Assembly: GCF_023540835.1 (NCBI RefSeq)
Contig: NZ_JALKCU010000002.1
Location: forward strand, 735,406-799,405
Length of the DNA: 64,000 bases
Origin: Marivivens geojensis
GTDB lineage: Bacteria; Pseudomonadota; Alphaproteobacteria; Rhodobacterales; Rhodobacteraceae
Direction: 5' to 3'
Part shown: piece after piece, positions 16,179 through 26,524 of the stretch
How the letters are laid out: the number at the start of each line of letters is the position of its first letter
How positions within the stretch are numbered: the stretch's first letter is position 1
Program-made: the position numbers and the translations under genes
Notes under the pieces: generated by a model
Seen by the model: only the letters and a program-made list of their open reading frames with translations
The model's database searches: none
What the model was told of the DNA's origin: nothing

Positions 16179-18211
16179 TGCACGCGCCCGATTGGACACC
16201 CGCCGCCGCAGGGGACACCTTGCGGCGGCTTTTTGTCTACAACGGCGGGTTCTTAACCCAAAGACGTGTCAGGCGTATTCTGCAGCTGGCAGGCTACGAC
16301 ATCAGCCTCGGCAAACCGTCAGAAGGTGATCTGGTTGGCGTCTGGGGACAAAGCCCAACCTCCCCTCGAGGAGAGGCCGTTGCCGCCCGCACAGACACTC
16401 CTGTCATTCGTGTTGAGGATGCGTTCCTCCGATCAATCCACCCAGGTCGGGATGGAGAACCACCGTTAGGCCTCTGCATCGATGACCTCGGCATTCATTT
16501 TGATCCCGAACGGCCCTCTCGGTTGGAACGGATTTTGGCGGAACATCCGCTCGATGACACGGCCTTATTGAACCGCGCAAGGGCAGGGATAGAACGGGTA
16601 CGCGGTAACGAGCTGTCGAAGTACAACGCTTTTGACGTAACACTGCCTGCGCCAGAACCGGGGTATGTTCTGGTCATTGATCAGACCGCAGGCGATGCGA
16701 GTGTCACCGCAAGCCGTGCGAACCGTCACACGTTCCAAGAGATGTTGTTTCAAGCCCGCGAGGATCACCCCAACGCGCGCATCCTCATTAAGACCCACCC
16801 AGAAACTGCGGCAGGTCACAGAGGTGGACATTTCCGTCCCGACGATTGCCGAGATGGGATGGAGCTATACGATGCGCCTGTTTCGCCGTGGACGCTGCTG
16901 GATGGGGCGATCGCCGTTTATACGGTGTCCTCACAGCTTGGGTTCGAAGCGATCTTGGCTGGTCACCGCCCACATGTCTTTGGTCAACCGTTCTACGCGG
17001 GATGGGGCCTAACCGACGATCACACGCCACTATATCGCCGGCAACGGCGTCTCACGCGGGCACAGCTTTTTGCCGCGGCCATGATCCTTTACCCGATTTG
17101 GTTCGACCCTTATCGTGATCGCCTTTGTTCGTTTGAGGATGCCTTAACCACACTGGAAGCTGAAGTTCGCGCCTATCGCGAAGATGGTCAGGGCTGGGTT
17201 GCTGCAGGCATGCGCCTATGGAAGCGCGGGCCGCTACAAAAGGCGTTTGGCCTCCACAAGCCACTGATTTTCAATTCCAAAAACCCTGTACGTGCGGCAC
17301 AAAAATCTGGCCGTCCGCTTATGGTTTGGGCGGGAAAAACCACGCCCGACCTTGATACTGCGGGCGCTGTTCGGGTCGAGGATGGGTTCATCAGGTCCCG
17401 TGGATTGGGTGCGGCTCTCACCCCTCCACTCAGCCTCGTTCTAGATGATCAGGGGATTTACTATGATCCGAGCCGTCCATCGCGGCTGGATGCCATTATT
17501 AATACAACCGCTCTAAATGACGACCAACGCCGCCGCGCTGAAGCCCTCGTCGCGCGGCTCACCTCTGACGCTTTCAGCAAATATAATCTGGACCGCTCTG
17601 CGCTACCCAATGACCTGCCCATAGGACGGCGCATCCTTGTCCCCGGACAGGTGGAAGACGATGCATCAATTCGATTGGGCGCGGGCGATATCAACACCAA
17701 CCGCGCTTTGCTCAGCGCCGTGCGTGCAGCTAACCCTGACGCCGTGATCTTCTATAAACCGCATCCAGATGTTGAGGCGGGATTGCGGATTGGGCAGGTT
17801 CCAGACGCCAAAGACATCGCTGATGTGGTTCTATCTGGCATCGACGCCGTGACCGCGATTGAAGCCGTGGACGAGGTCTGGACCATGACCTCCACGCTCG
17901 GATTCGAAGCATTGCTCAGAGGCAAACGCGTCGTCACCTTTGGCCAGCCATTCTACGCGAGCTGGGGCCTCACCCAAGATCGCGGAATGCCTGTCGCGCA
18001 CCGCATTGCACGCCCCGATTTGGGAACCTTTGTTCATTGCTGTCTGATCGACTACCCCCGCTACTTCGATCCTGTGACTGGACGCCCTTGCCCTGTCGAG
18101 GTTGCCCTCGACCGCATCAAAGATGATACGGTCACGACCAGCAACGCAGGTCTAAGGGCGTTGTCGAAATTACAGGGGCTATTGGCGAGCTACGTTCATA
18201 TGTGGCGCTAA
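16178..18211 (+). CDS. kpsC: Capsule polysaccharide Kdo transferase, KpsC-like, with two modules
   Basis: The 677-residue protein has two homologous glycosyltransferase modules. The first has RVEDAFLRSIHPG (near residue 79), CIDDLGIHFDP and GQPFYAGWGL. The second repeats the pattern as RVEDGFIRSRGLG (near residue 399), VLDDQGIYYDP and GQPFYASWGL. KpsC proteins of this length build the beta-Kdo linker that connects group 2 capsule to its lipid. It is translationally coupled to the export lipoprotein gene upstream, and its 3' end overlaps convergent ribD by 4 bp. The ABC transporter genes (kpsM/T) are not in this window. Confidence 0.9.
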   Translation: MHAPDWTPAAAGDTLRRLFVYNGGFLTQRRVRRILQLAGYDISLGKPSEGDLVGVWGQSPTSPRGEAVAARTDTPVIRVEDAFLRSIHPGRDGEPPLGLCIDDLGIHFDPERPSRLERILAEHPLDDTALLNRARAGIERVRGNELSKYNAFDVTLPAPEPGYVLVIDQTAGDASVTASRANRHTFQEMLFQAREDHPNARILIKTHPETAAGHRGGHFRPDDCRDGMELYDAPVSPWTLLDGAIAVYTVSSQLGFEAILAGHRPHVFGQPFYAGWGLTDDHTPLYRRQRRLTRAQLFAAAMILYPIWFDPYRDRLCSFEDALTTLEAEVRAYREDGQGWVAAGMRLWKRGPLQKAFGLHKPLIFNSKNPVRAAQKSGRPLMVWAGKTTPDLDTAGAVRVEDGFIRSRGLGAALTPPLSLVLDDQGIYYDPSRPSRLDAIINTTALNDDQRRRAEALVARLTSDAFSKYNLDRSALPNDLPIGRRILVPGQVEDDASIRLGAGDINTNRALLSAVRAANPDAVIFYKPHPDVEAGLRIGQVPDAKDIADVVLSGIDAVTAIEAVDEVWTMTSTLGFEALLRGKRVVTFGQPFYASWGLTQDRGMPVAHRIARPDLGTFVHCCLIDYPRYFDPVTGRPCPVEVALDRIKDDTVTTSNAGLRALSKLQGLLASYVHMWR

Positions 18212-19305
18212 TTGCGCCGCGACCAGCGGCTCATGACGTCAGCGCCAACTTGGGTCACTTCGATCAAGTCAAAGCGTGGGGCGTCCGACAAAGTATCAAT
18301 GCCCATCGCAGCCAAAGCTGGCATGCCTTCAGCACCAATGCCCATACCCGCCGAAAAGACGATCAATTCGTCGACCACATCCGCCAACAAAAGCGATGCT
18401 GCCAAGGTGCCGCCCCCTTCGCAGAACACACGGGTCAATCCGTTTTCAGCCAATGCTGAGAGCGCCGACATCACAGAAACCCGCCCCTGTTCCACCTTGC
18501 ACGGGAGCATTTTCACGCCAGCCTCTTCCCACGGAACGAGGCGCGACGTGGCGTCTTCTCCGTGGCACAACCATACAGGAATATCCTTGGCGGTTCGGGT
18601 CAGGTCACAATCGTCTGGCAGGTCCATACGTCGCGAAACCACGACGCGGACAGGCTGAACCGTCACGCCCATATCCCGCACGGTCAAAGACGGGTCATCA
18701 GCGCGGACTGTGCCAGCACCAACCATCACAGCATCATGCCGCGCGCGTTGTGCATGCACCATCCGACGGGCCTCGGAGCCAGTGATCCACTTACTCTCAC
18801 CCGTCGCTGTCGCAATACGCCCATCCAGCGTGCAGGCCAGTTTCAGCGTAACCCAAGGCCTCGACTGAGTAATTCGGCTAAAGAAGCCCGCATGATCACG
18901 GCGAGCCTCTGCCTCGCAGACGCCTGTTGTGACCTCGATCCCAGCTGATTTTATAATATCAATTCCGCGACCCGCCACACGGGGGTCAGGGTCAGTACAA
19001 GCAACAACGACCCGAGCAATCCCCGCTTCGACCAAGGCATTCGCGCAAGGCGGCGTTTTACCGTGATGCGCGCAGGGCTCTAGGCTGACATAGGCGGTCG
19101 CGCCACGCGCCCTGTCGCCCGCTTGGGCGATGGCAACGGTTTCCGCATGAGGTCGACCGCCATCAGCAGTGCGACCACGACCAACGATAATACCGTCATT
19201 TACCAGAACGCATCCGACCGCAGGATTCGGCCAGACACGGCCCATCCCACGCCGCCCCAAGGACAGCGCGAGACGCATGTATCTTTCGTCGTTGTCTAGC
19301 GTCAC
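18208..19305 (-). CDS. ribD: Bifunctional pyrimidine deaminase/reductase
   Basis: The 365-residue protein has an N-terminal cytidine-deaminase-like zinc domain (PHAETVAI with catalytic His and Glu; [11 protein letters not shown] with zinc cysteines) and a C-terminal reductase domain ([23 protein letters not shown] and [12 protein letters not shown]). It carries out deamination and side-chain reduction in riboflavin synthesis. Its start overlaps the end of nrdR by 4 bp, and its stop overlaps convergent kpsC. The capsule genes separate it from the rest of the rib operon. Confidence 0.95.
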   Translation of the reverse strand: MTLDNDERYMRLALSLGRRGMGRVWPNPAVGCVLVNDGIIVGRGRTADGGRPHAETVAIAQAGDRARGATAYVSLEPCAHHGKTPPCANALVEAGIARVVVACTDPDPRVAGRGIDIIKSAGIEVTTGVCEAEARRDHAGFFSRITQSRPWVTLKLACTLDGRIATATGESKWITGSEARRMVHAQRARHDAVMVGAGTVRADDPSLTVRDMGVTVQPVRVVVSRRMDLPDDCDLTRTAKDIPVWLCHGEDATSRLVPWEEAGVKMLPCKVEQGRVSVMSALSALAENGLTRVFCEGGGTLAASLLLADVVDELIVFSAGMGIGAEGMPALAAMGIDTLSDAPRFDLIEVTQVGADVMSRWSRRN

Positions 19306-19769
19306 TTTTCAGGCGAAGTCGCAGGACGCAGTTCATCGATGAACTTATCAAAGTCGTCCGCAGCCTGGAAGTTCTTGTATACGCTGGCAAAACGCACGTA
19401 GGCGACCGTGTCGATCCGCGCGAGGCTCTCCATCACGATCTCGCCGATGATTTTCGACGAAATGTCTGTCTCGCCCATGCTCTCTAGCCGGCGCACGATA
19501 CCAGAGATCATCTGGTCCATACGTTCTGGCTCAACTGGGCGTTTTTGCAGCGCGATACGGATCGAACGTTCTAGTTTATCGCGATCAAAGTCCTCACGGC
19601 GACCGTTGGATTTGATGACGACCAGATCGCGCAGTTGCACGCGTTCATAGGTGGTAAAACGCCCGCCGCAGGCTGGGCAAAACCGACGACGACGGATCGC
19701 TACGTGATCCTCTGCCGGTCGGCTGTCTTTGACTTGAGTATCGACGTTTCCACAAAACGGGCAACGCAT
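19302..19769 (-). CDS. nrdR: Transcriptional repressor NrdR
   Basis: The 155-residue protein has an N-terminal zinc ribbon (Cys3, Cys6, Cys31, Cys34: CPFC...CPAC) followed by an ATP-cone domain ([20 protein letters not shown]). NrdR senses (d)ATP and represses ribonucleotide reductase genes. It overlaps ribD by 4 bp, a conserved arrangement. The upstream gap has an inverted repeat CTAGGG-TTAAT-CCCTAG at 19794-19810 and an adjoining DnaA-box match. Confidence 0.96.
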   Translation of the reverse strand: MRCPFCGNVDTQVKDSRPAEDHVAIRRRRFCPACGGRFTTYERVQLRDLVVIKSNGRREDFDRDKLERSIRIALQKRPVEPERMDQMISGIVRRLESMGETDISSKIIGEIVMESLARIDTVAYVRFASVYKNFQAADDFDKFIDELRPATSPEK

Positions 19770-19793
19770 GGGCCTGTCCTCTTACCGCTCATT

Positions 19794-19819
19794 CTAGGGT
19801 TAATCCCTAGTTATCCACA
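19794..19819. promoter_or_regulatory. Inverted repeat plus DnaA-box match upstream of nrdR
   Basis: CTAGGG (19794-19799) and CCCTAG (19805-19810) form an inverted repeat around TTAAT. It is followed directly by TTATCCACA (19811-19819), an exact DnaA-box match. The pair lies 25-50 bp upstream of the nrdR start and could be an operator in its promoter. Confidence 0.4.
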
Positions 19820-19884
19820 GGCACTATAGGACCGATAACTAGATTTGGGTAGAGTCAATTTGGACACACCAGATGATGTGGCGA

Positions 19885-20307
19885 TTAGGACTCACCTAAA
19901 AATTGCGCAACAACACGGCGATCATGGGGCCGATCCCGATGTTCGAACAGATAAATACCCTGCCACGTCCCCAGCATCGGCACGCCCGCGATGACAGGAA
20001 TGCTGATCGAGACAGGCATCAAGGCCGCCTTGATATGCGCTGGCATGTCGTCAGGCCCCTCGTAAGTGTGCGTGAGATAGGACATCGTGGAATGCGTTGT
20101 AGGCGGCACGAGACGCGCGAAGAACTCTTTGAGGTCCGTTTGCACCTCGGGGTCAGCGTTCTCTTGGATCAGGAGCGAACAGGAGGTGTGCTGAACAAAG
20201 AGCGTTAACAGCCCATCACCTTGACCATGACACCAGCGCTTTACGTCCCGCGTGAATTCGTAGAGGCCCTGCCCGCTGGTCGAAATCTGAAACAAAGTAT
20301 GGCTCAT
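19885..20307 (-). CDS. YjbQ/UPF0047 family protein
   Basis: The 140-residue single-domain protein carries the family signatures FVQHTSCSLLIQEN with ADPEVQTDL, a His-rich YLTHTYEGPDDMPAHIKAAL segment, and the C-terminal GTWQGIYLFEHR. The family has been reported to have weak thiamine-phosphate synthase activity, but its biological role is not settled. ATG 20307 is preceded by a purine-rich GGGGCAGAG. It follows the small membrane-protein gene by 11 bp on the same strand. Confidence 0.9.
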   Translation of the reverse strand: MSHTLFQISTSGQGLYEFTRDVKRWCHGQGDGLLTLFVQHTSCSLLIQENADPEVQTDLKEFFARLVPPTTHSTMSYLTHTYEGPDDMPAHIKAALMPVSISIPVIAGVPMLGTWQGIYLFEHRDRPHDRRVVAQFLGES

Positions 20308-20318
20308 CTCTGCCCCTT

Positions 20319-20531
20319 TCAGACCACAGACTGCGCCCAAGCGCCGAAACCATAGGCAACAACCGTCAGCGCCGTCCGTAAGCTATTCATAACGAAAAAG
20401 CGCCTGTCGTATGATTTTACGCCTACCGTGCAGATCATCAGCAAAACGGTAGCAAACGGCAAAATGATCCACGGGGTCACGCCCATAAACCCAAGAATAC
20501 CGAGTGCAATCAGGATCAAGCCGCCGATCAT
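20319..20531 (-). CDS. Small two-helix membrane protein
   Basis: The 70-residue protein has hydrophobic helices at about 4-36 (very long, possibly two) and a shorter one at 52-69, with a basic KSYDRR loop. GAGGG precedes ATG 20531. It lies between the rpoD terminator and yjbQ, 11 bp upstream of yjbQ, and is likely co-transcribed with it. The function is unknown. Confidence 0.6.
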   Translation of the reverse strand: MIGGLILIALGILGFMGVTPWIILPFATVLLMICTVGVKSYDRRFFVMNSLRTALTVVAYGFGAWAQSVV

Positions 20532-20545
20532 ATAGCCCTCTTTGA

Positions 20546-20574
20546 CGAAAAAGGCGCCCCGAAAGGCGCCTCGT
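20546..20574 (-). terminator. Intrinsic terminator of rpoD
   Basis: On the minus strand the perfect stem AGGCGCC / GGCGCCT with loop TTTCGG is followed by TTTTTCG, 6 bp after the rpoD stop codon. Confidence 0.9.
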
Positions 20575-20576
20575 TC

Positions 20577-22559
20577 TTATTGATCCAAGAAGCTGCGCAG
20601 CTTGCGCGAGCGGCTCGGGTGTTTGAGTTTTCGCAGCGCCTTGGCTTCGATCTGGCGGATACGCTCGCGGGTGACGCTGAACTGCTGACCAACCTCTTCG
20701 AGAGTGTGGTCGGTGTTCATGCCGATACCAAAACGCATACGCAGAACACGCTCTTCGCGCGGGGTCAGCGATGCCAGAACGCGGGTCGTGGTCTCTTTCA
20801 GGTTTTCCTGAATAGCCGAGTCCAGCGGCAGGATCGCGTTCTTATCCTCGATGAAATCGCCGAGCTGCGAATCTTCTTCGTCACCAATCGGCGTTTCGAG
20901 CGAGATCGGTTCCTTAGCGATTTTCATCACCTTACGGACCTTATCGAGCGGCATTTGCAGCTTTTCGGCCAATTCTTCCGGCGTCGGCTCGCGACCAATT
21001 TCGTGCAACATCTGACGACCCGTGCGGACCAGTTTGTTGATCGTTTCGATCATGTGAACTGGAATACGGATGGTGCGTGCTTGGTCTGCGATGGAACGGG
21101 TGATCGCCTGACGGATCCACCATGTCGCGTAGGTCGAGAATTTGTAACCGCGGCGATATTCGAACTTATCAACCGCTTTCATCAGGCCGATGTTGCCTTC
21201 CTGAATAAGGTCGAGGAACTGCAGACCACGGTTGGTGTATTTCTTCGCGATCGAAATAACGAGACGGAGGTTCGCCTCGACCATTTCTTTTTTGGCCTGA
21301 CGCGCTTCTTTTTCGCCCTTCTGAACCTGCTGAACGATGCGGCGGAATTCAGAGATATCAACGCCAACATATTGGCCAACCTGCGCCATTTCGGTACGCA
21401 GTTCTTCGACCTTGTCGGTGAATTTCTCAACAAACATCTGCCAGCCACGACCCGGCTTTTCGTTCATGCGATCCATCCAAGTGGGATCGAGTTCAGCGCC
21501 ACGATATTCGTCGATGAATTCGCGACGGTTAATACGCGCTTGGTCAGCGAGCTTAACCATGTTCGAGTCGATCGACATGATACGGCGGTTAATGCCGTAA
21601 AGCTGGTCGATCAGCGCTTCGATACGGTTGTTGTGTAGGTGAAGCGAGTTCACCAGTTCAACGATCTCCGAACGAAGTTTCTGATACCGATCTTCGTCAG
21701 CCTCAGAGAACGAACCATCCTCGTTCAGAGTTGCCGACATACGGGCGTCCTGCATGTCGGACAGGTCAGCAAAGTCGCGCGCGATGATTTCAAGCGTTTC
21801 GAGGACACGCGGTTTGAGCGCGGTTTCCATCGCGGCCAGCGACATGTTGGCCTGTTCGTCGTCGTCATCATCGTCGTCAGAGCGGATCGGGTTACCGTCC
21901 GCATCGTATTCTTCTTCTTTTTCTTTCGAACCAGCCTCGGTCGACACAGCAGAGGTGTCGACGACAGGCTCATCGCCATCTTCATCAAGTTGGTTACCGA
22001 ATGTGGCCTCAAGGTCGATCACATCGCGCAGCAGAATGTCTTCGGACAGAAGTTCGTCGCGCCAAATGGTGATAGCTTGGAAAGTCAGCGGGCTTTCACA
22101 GAGCCCGAGGATCATCGTATTACGACCAGCCTCGATCCGTTTTGCGATCGCGATCTCGCCCTCGCGCGACAGCAGTTCAACGCTACCCATCTCGCGCAGA
22201 TACATGCGAACAGGATCGTCCGTGCGGTCCAGCTTTTCGGTTTCACCGCCCGAAAGAGCAACGTCGCGGTTGCCGCCAACAGCAACCAGATCGGTGCCGC
22301 CTGCGTTGTCATCCGACTCTTCAGATTCTTCTTCTTCGGTGACCTGAATGCCCATTTCAGAGAGCATCGACATAACGTCTTCGATTTGGTCAGAAGAAAC
22401 CTGATCTGGAGGCAACACGGCATTCAGCTGATCGTAGGTGATGTACCCACGCTCGCGCGCCTCAGCGATCATCCGTTTAACCGCCGCCTGACTGACGTCC
22501 ATGGAGATCTCGTCGTCCTTGTCGTCAACCTTGTTGTCGTCGGTATCTTTGGCGGCCAT
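20577..22559 (-). CDS. rpoD: Primary RNA polymerase sigma factor, sigma-70
   Basis: The 660-residue protein has all sigma-70 regions. Region 1.1 is at about 20-90, followed by 1.2 ([21 protein letters not shown]). A long non-conserved acidic insert contains DDDDDDDE. Then come region 2 ([39 protein letters not shown], described by its positions about 430-470), region 3, and region 4 ([31 protein letters not shown]) at the C-terminus. It is the housekeeping sigma factor. It lies downstream of dnaG on the same strand, the classical macromolecular-synthesis arrangement, and ends in a strong terminator. Confidence 0.98.
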   Translation of the reverse strand: MAAKDTDDNKVDDKDDEISMDVSQAAVKRMIAEARERGYITYDQLNAVLPPDQVSSDQIEDVMSMLSEMGIQVTEEEESEESDDNAGGTDLVAVGGNRDVALSGGETEKLDRTDDPVRMYLREMGSVELLSREGEIAIAKRIEAGRNTMILGLCESPLTFQAITIWRDELLSEDILLRDVIDLEATFGNQLDEDGDEPVVDTSAVSTEAGSKEKEEEYDADGNPIRSDDDDDDDEQANMSLAAMETALKPRVLETLEIIARDFADLSDMQDARMSATLNEDGSFSEADEDRYQKLRSEIVELVNSLHLHNNRIEALIDQLYGINRRIMSIDSNMVKLADQARINRREFIDEYRGAELDPTWMDRMNEKPGRGWQMFVEKFTDKVEELRTEMAQVGQYVGVDISEFRRIVQQVQKGEKEARQAKKEMVEANLRLVISIAKKYTNRGLQFLDLIQEGNIGLMKAVDKFEYRRGYKFSTYATWWIRQAITRSIADQARTIRIPVHMIETINKLVRTGRQMLHEIGREPTPEELAEKLQMPLDKVRKVMKIAKEPISLETPIGDEEDSQLGDFIEDKNAILPLDSAIQENLKETTTRVLASLTPREERVLRMRFGIGMNTDHTLEEVGQQFSVTRERIRQIEAKALRKLKHPSRSRKLRSFLDQ

Positions 22560-22667
22560 GAAATGCTCCTAAGCGGTTCAGCAAGTCTGTGCTGATTCGG
22601 TTAAAGTCGAATCAACGGTTTCGCGGGGTGATTCGCAACCTCTTGGCCACGATTTTTCACCCATTAA

Positions 22668-24629
22668 TTAGGTTCTGGGCTTTTTACGACCCGATTTGGC
22701 AGGATCGAGCGATTCGAGCACCTTGAGGAAGTCGTTCCGTTCGTCCTTTGACAATGACAGCCCATTGTCTGCGGTCACCGTTTCCGTCGTATCATCGACA
22801 TCACGCTGCGTTGTGGGATCAACTGCCAGCGCGGATACACCCAACCGCCACGTCAAATCCTCTCTATCTTCAGCCTCAGCAATCTCGACCTGAGCCTCCA
22901 AGATTTCCATGGAGTGCCCACGCAAGGCCTCAAGCTTCATGAACTCTTCCTTGACCGAGTTGTAGGCGAACTCGCTATCGCCAGCGCGTCGGATCGCAGG
23001 GGTGATCACTACTTGGCGCTCGGCAAAGAGGCTTTCAAGGGGTCCAGACCCAATTTGATCCTCGATACGGTCGCGCAAATCATCTTCGCCAACCAACCGC
23101 AGAATTGCATCCCGCAGGGTTCTGTTGCGTTGGTCCTGACATTCCATCCGTTCAAGCTGCATCTCGAATGCGGGCACTTCGGTCGGATTAGCGATCAGAA
23201 TGGCAAGGATCACCGTCTCACGCAGATGAATTTGCTGATCGTCCCGTTGTACCAACTCTGAACGTTTTGCAGAAGCGCTCGGCGCGATGACGACCGATTT
23301 ACCAGGCTGCCACGGTCTGCGAGGCTGATACGCGGGCCGTCTGTTCGATCCGAACAACTCATACCGCAGCTCTTTAATCGCCTCGCCATAGTGGTGACGT
23401 ATCGACGGATCTTGGATCAGTTTAATCTTTTCACGGAGGGATTTATCCAAGGCCGCACGACGCTCGGGACTATCGAATATCTTCCCGTCCGTTTCGCGTT
23501 GCCAGAGCAAACGCACCATCGGCATGGCTCCATCCAGCACCTTTTGAACGGCCCCTGCCCCTTTGGATCGGATCAGATCGTCAGGGTCCATCCCATCAGG
23601 CATCACCCCGAACCGAAGCGATTTACCCGCCTCCAGCACGGGAAGCGCAAGATCAATCACTCGCATCGCAGCGCGGATACCCGCCGTATCACCATCAAGA
23701 GCAATAATCGGCTCGTCCGCCATACGCCACATCAGCTGCAACTGGTGATCCGTGACAGCGGTGCCCAAGGGCGCAACAGCCCCAGTGAACCCAGCCTCGG
23801 ACAAAGCAATCACATCCATATATCCTTCGGCGACAATCAGCGGCTGACCTTTGCCAGAAGCCTCACGGGCGTTCTTGTGGTTGAACAGATTGCGCCCTTT
23901 GTCGAACAAGTCGGTCTCTGGGCTGTTGAGGTATTTAGCGTTGTCATTGGGGTCCATCGCACGCCCACCAAAGGCAATGGCCCGCCCGCGCACATCGCGG
24001 ATCGGGAACATGATCCGATGGCGAAAAACGTCATACGGCGCTTTGCCCTTGTCTGAGGGTTTGGCCAGACCCGCACCGATGAGCAACTCGGGCGAAATCC
24101 CTTTGGCAGACATCGCATCGAATAGGTTCTGCCACCCCTGCGGCGCAAAGCCTATTTCCCACCGTTCCTGTGCAGCCTCAGATAACCCACGTTTCGTCAA
24201 ATACGCACGCGCCTCTGCTGCAGCTCCCGTTCGCAATTGAAGGCGGTAGAACTTCACCGCTTCTTCCATGACCTCGGCCAATTGGGTTCGATGGTCCGCC
24301 TTTACCTGAGCTCGCGGGTCACGTTCGGGCATTGGCAAACCTGCCTCACGGGCCAATATCTCAATGGCCTCCATGAAGCTCACGTTTTCCGTTTCACGAA
24401 CAAACGAAATCGCGTCGCCTTTGGCGTGGCATCCAAAGCAATAGTAATAACCCTTGCGGTCATCGACATGAAACGACGCGCTTTTTTCTTGGTGAAACGG
24501 ACAGGGCGCCCACATGTCGCCCTTGCCTGGATTGGACTTCTTATTGTCCCACATCACTTTGCGGCCAACCACTTGGGTCAGCGACAGGCGTGTTCGCAAT
24601 TCATCCAAAAAACCAGAGGGCAGACTCAT
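22668..24629 (-). CDS. dnaG: DNA primase
   Basis: The 653-residue primase has an N-terminal CHC2 zinc finger (CPFHQEKSASFH ... YYCFGCHAKGD, residues about 42-66), a DnaG catalytic core, and the TOPRIM motifs VAEGYMDVIAL and LDGDTAGIRA. The C-terminal region would bind the replicative helicase. It makes RNA primers for replication. I chose the start MSLPSGFLDELR (24629) because that is where family similarity begins; an upstream in-frame extension to 24800 has no family character. It precedes rpoD by 108 bp. Confidence 0.96.
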   Translation of the reverse strand: MSLPSGFLDELRTRLSLTQVVGRKVMWDNKKSNPGKGDMWAPCPFHQEKSASFHVDDRKGYYYCFGCHAKGDAISFVRETENVSFMEAIEILAREAGLPMPERDPRAQVKADHRTQLAEVMEEAVKFYRLQLRTGAAAEARAYLTKRGLSEAAQERWEIGFAPQGWQNLFDAMSAKGISPELLIGAGLAKPSDKGKAPYDVFRHRIMFPIRDVRGRAIAFGGRAMDPNDNAKYLNSPETDLFDKGRNLFNHKNAREASGKGQPLIVAEGYMDVIALSEAGFTGAVAPLGTAVTDHQLQLMWRMADEPIIALDGDTAGIRAAMRVIDLALPVLEAGKSLRFGVMPDGMDPDDLIRSKGAGAVQKVLDGAMPMVRLLWQRETDGKIFDSPERRAALDKSLREKIKLIQDPSIRHHYGEAIKELRYELFGSNRRPAYQPRRPWQPGKSVVIAPSASAKRSELVQRDDQQIHLRETVILAILIANPTEVPAFEMQLERMECQDQRNRTLRDAILRLVGEDDLRDRIEDQIGSGPLESLFAERQVVITPAIRRAGDSEFAYNSVKEEFMKLEALRGHSMEILEAQVEIAEAEDREDLTWRLGVSALAVDPTTQRDVDDTTETVTADNGLSLSKDERNDFLKVLESLDPAKSGRKKPRT

Positions 24630-25069
24630 ATCGCCAATATCGGCGCTGGACCCGCGCAAGTCCAGCGGTCGGACGCAGAAGGTTGGGGGTAAGTTCTCCG
24701 ACCGCGTTATCTGTTTGTTTACGAATTTGCGCCAATCTTGACGCCACAAATGCCCGATTTTGACGGGGATCGCACCCACCGACCCGGTGATGCGACTCAT
24801 TTATTGCGACTCACTCATATGAACTAGCCACCAAACGCCCTTGCATTTAGCGCGTAGCAGTTCGGTTTGCCTGCCGTCCGCCACATTTCCATCAATAATC
24901 AGGAAACAAAGGGCGCTCAGAGACCCAACCGTCCACCCAGGCCACACAATAGGACCAAAAGTGGCCAGTTGCTGCCCAAATTCTGCCACTCTCTAAAGGA
25001 TATAAATGGGACCAACAGAGGTGTAAGCCCCACCAAAAAGCAGTGAAGCCCCCGAAAGGTCGGTCAATA
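24630..25069. other. Intergenic region between dnaG and the TadG-like gene
   Basis: This is the divergent region between dnaG and the plus-strand pilus-associated genes. No convincing gene was found. There is a perfect 7-bp hairpin GCTGGAC/GTCCAGC at 24645-24666, close upstream of the dnaG start (no clear Shine-Dalgarno is seen there), and a TATAAA at 25001-25006 without a good -35. Promoters for both directions must lie here. Confidence 0.5.
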
Positions 25070-26524
25070 ATGAAGACATTGGAAACACAGACGCAGACGA
25101 TTGCATCGCGCATCGCCCGCCACCTGCGTAAATTCCAAACCCGTGAAGATGGCACCATGGTCATTTTCGCGGTTTTCATGCTGATCTTGATGCTTCTCGT
25201 TACGGGCATGGCCGTAGACTTTATGCGTATTGAATCAACACGCACGCGTATGCAGGGCACACTTGACCGCGCGGTTCTGGCCGCTGCTGACCTCGGCCAA
25301 ACTCTGCCGCGTGAACAAGTCGTTCAAGACTACATGGACAAGGCAGGTCTGGGTGACGCCCTTCAAGGTACACCAACCGTGACCGAAGGCCTGAACTTCC
25401 GCGAAGTGTCCGCAGTTGCCGAAGCGACGGTCCCAATGATGTTCTCTGGCCTCGCTAAGATTTTGAATGCCGACGCGACCGTGCATGAATCGATGACCGT
25501 TCCTGCGTCTTCGGTCGCCGAAGAGCGCGTCTCCAAAGTAGAAATTTCGCTCGTCCTCGACATCTCGGGTTCGATGGAGAGCAATAACCGCATGACCAAC
25601 TTGCACACGGCGGCGACTGAATTCGTTAACACCGTTCTAAAGGACGGGAACGAAGACCTCGTATCCGTGTCTTTGATCCCCTATTCTGAACACGTGAACC
25701 CTGGGCCAGACCTGTTCAACTTGCTGAACGTCCGCAAGGTTCACAACTATTCCCACTGCATCGAATTCGACAACAGCGCATTCAACAGCACCACGCTGAG
25801 CATGACGCACCAATATCAGCAGATGCAATATTTCCAATGGAACTATAACGGTAGCTACTACCACGGGAACGACCTGTCGGAAACTGTTTGCCCACGCTGG
25901 GACTACGAACGGATCAACCCTTGGGAATCTAACCGCACCGAGCTCGTAACGCAGATTAACAACCTCAGAGGCCGTGCTGGTACGTCGATTTTCTTGGGCC
26001 TGAAATGGGGCGCTGCCTTGCTCGACCCTTCGACGCAACCTCTGCTGACCAGCCTGGTGGGGAGCAACAAAGTAGACAGCAACTTTGCGGGTCGCCCAGC
26101 GTCCTACTCCGACACCGAAACGGTGAAGTTCATCATTCTGATGACGGACGGCGAAAACTCGACTTCGAGCCGTATCCAAAGCTGGGCCTATGACTCGGAC
26201 AGCGATTACGCACACTGGAGCCGCTACAACTTTAACTGGTACCTCGACAACTACGTCTCGAGCTGGAAACACAATCAGTATTCCTACCTGAAATACAATC
26301 GGACCCTCGGCAACGAGTTGATGGACGACATCTGCGACGCCGCCAAAGCCCAAGGCATCGTGATCTGGACCATCGGCTTTGAGATCCCAGACCCCGTCGG
26401 CAACCAGGTTTTGGCAGATTGTGCGACCTCACCCAGCCACTTCTTTGACGTGGACGGCATCGAAATTTCCAACGCGTTCTCTGCAATCGCAACCCAGATT
26501 AACAACCTAAAGCTTACTCACTAA
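25070..26524 (+). CDS. TadG-like pilus-assembly protein with a von Willebrand A domain
   Basis: The 484-residue protein has a TadE/G-type N-terminus: basic FQTREDGTM then a transmembrane segment at about 30-50, with the bulk outside. A VWA domain follows, with the metal site DISGSMES at 164-171 and MTDGENS further on. Between the MIDAS and the second half lies an unusual Tyr/Asn/Trp-rich insert (around residues 235-285). TadG proteins belong to the Flp/Tad pilus system; VWA versions may act in adhesion or assembly. ATG 25070 follows GAAAGG. It overlaps the next gene by one base (TAATG). No other tad genes are in the window. Confidence 0.88.
   Translation: MKTLETQTQTIASRIARHLRKFQTREDGTMVIFAVFMLILMLLVTGMAVDFMRIESTRTRMQGTLDRAVLAAADLGQTLPREQVVQDYMDKAGLGDALQGTPTVTEGLNFREVSAVAEATVPMMFSGLAKILNADATVHESMTVPASSVAEERVSKVEISLVLDISGSMESNNRMTNLHTAATEFVNTVLKDGNEDLVSVSLIPYSEHVNPGPDLFNLLNVRKVHNYSHCIEFDNSAFNSTTLSMTHQYQQMQYFQWNYNGSYYHGNDLSETVCPRWDYERINPWESNRTELVTQINNLRGRAGTSIFLGLKWGAALLDPSTQPLLTSLVGSNKVDSNFAGRPASYSDTETVKFIILMTDGENSTSSRIQSWAYDSDSDYAHWSRYNFNWYLDNYVSSWKHNQYSYLKYNRTLGNELMDDICDAAKAQGIVIWTIGFEIPDPVGNQVLADCATSPSHFFDVDGIEISNAFSAIATQINNLKLTH

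Noticed and set aside
20580..22595. Long plus-strand frames opposite rpoD
   Set aside because: They have no recognisable motifs and lie wholly inside an unmistakable rpoD.
24801..24989. 62-codon minus-strand frame upstream of dnaG
   Set aside because: No clear Shine-Dalgarno, no family character, and not coupled to a neighbour.
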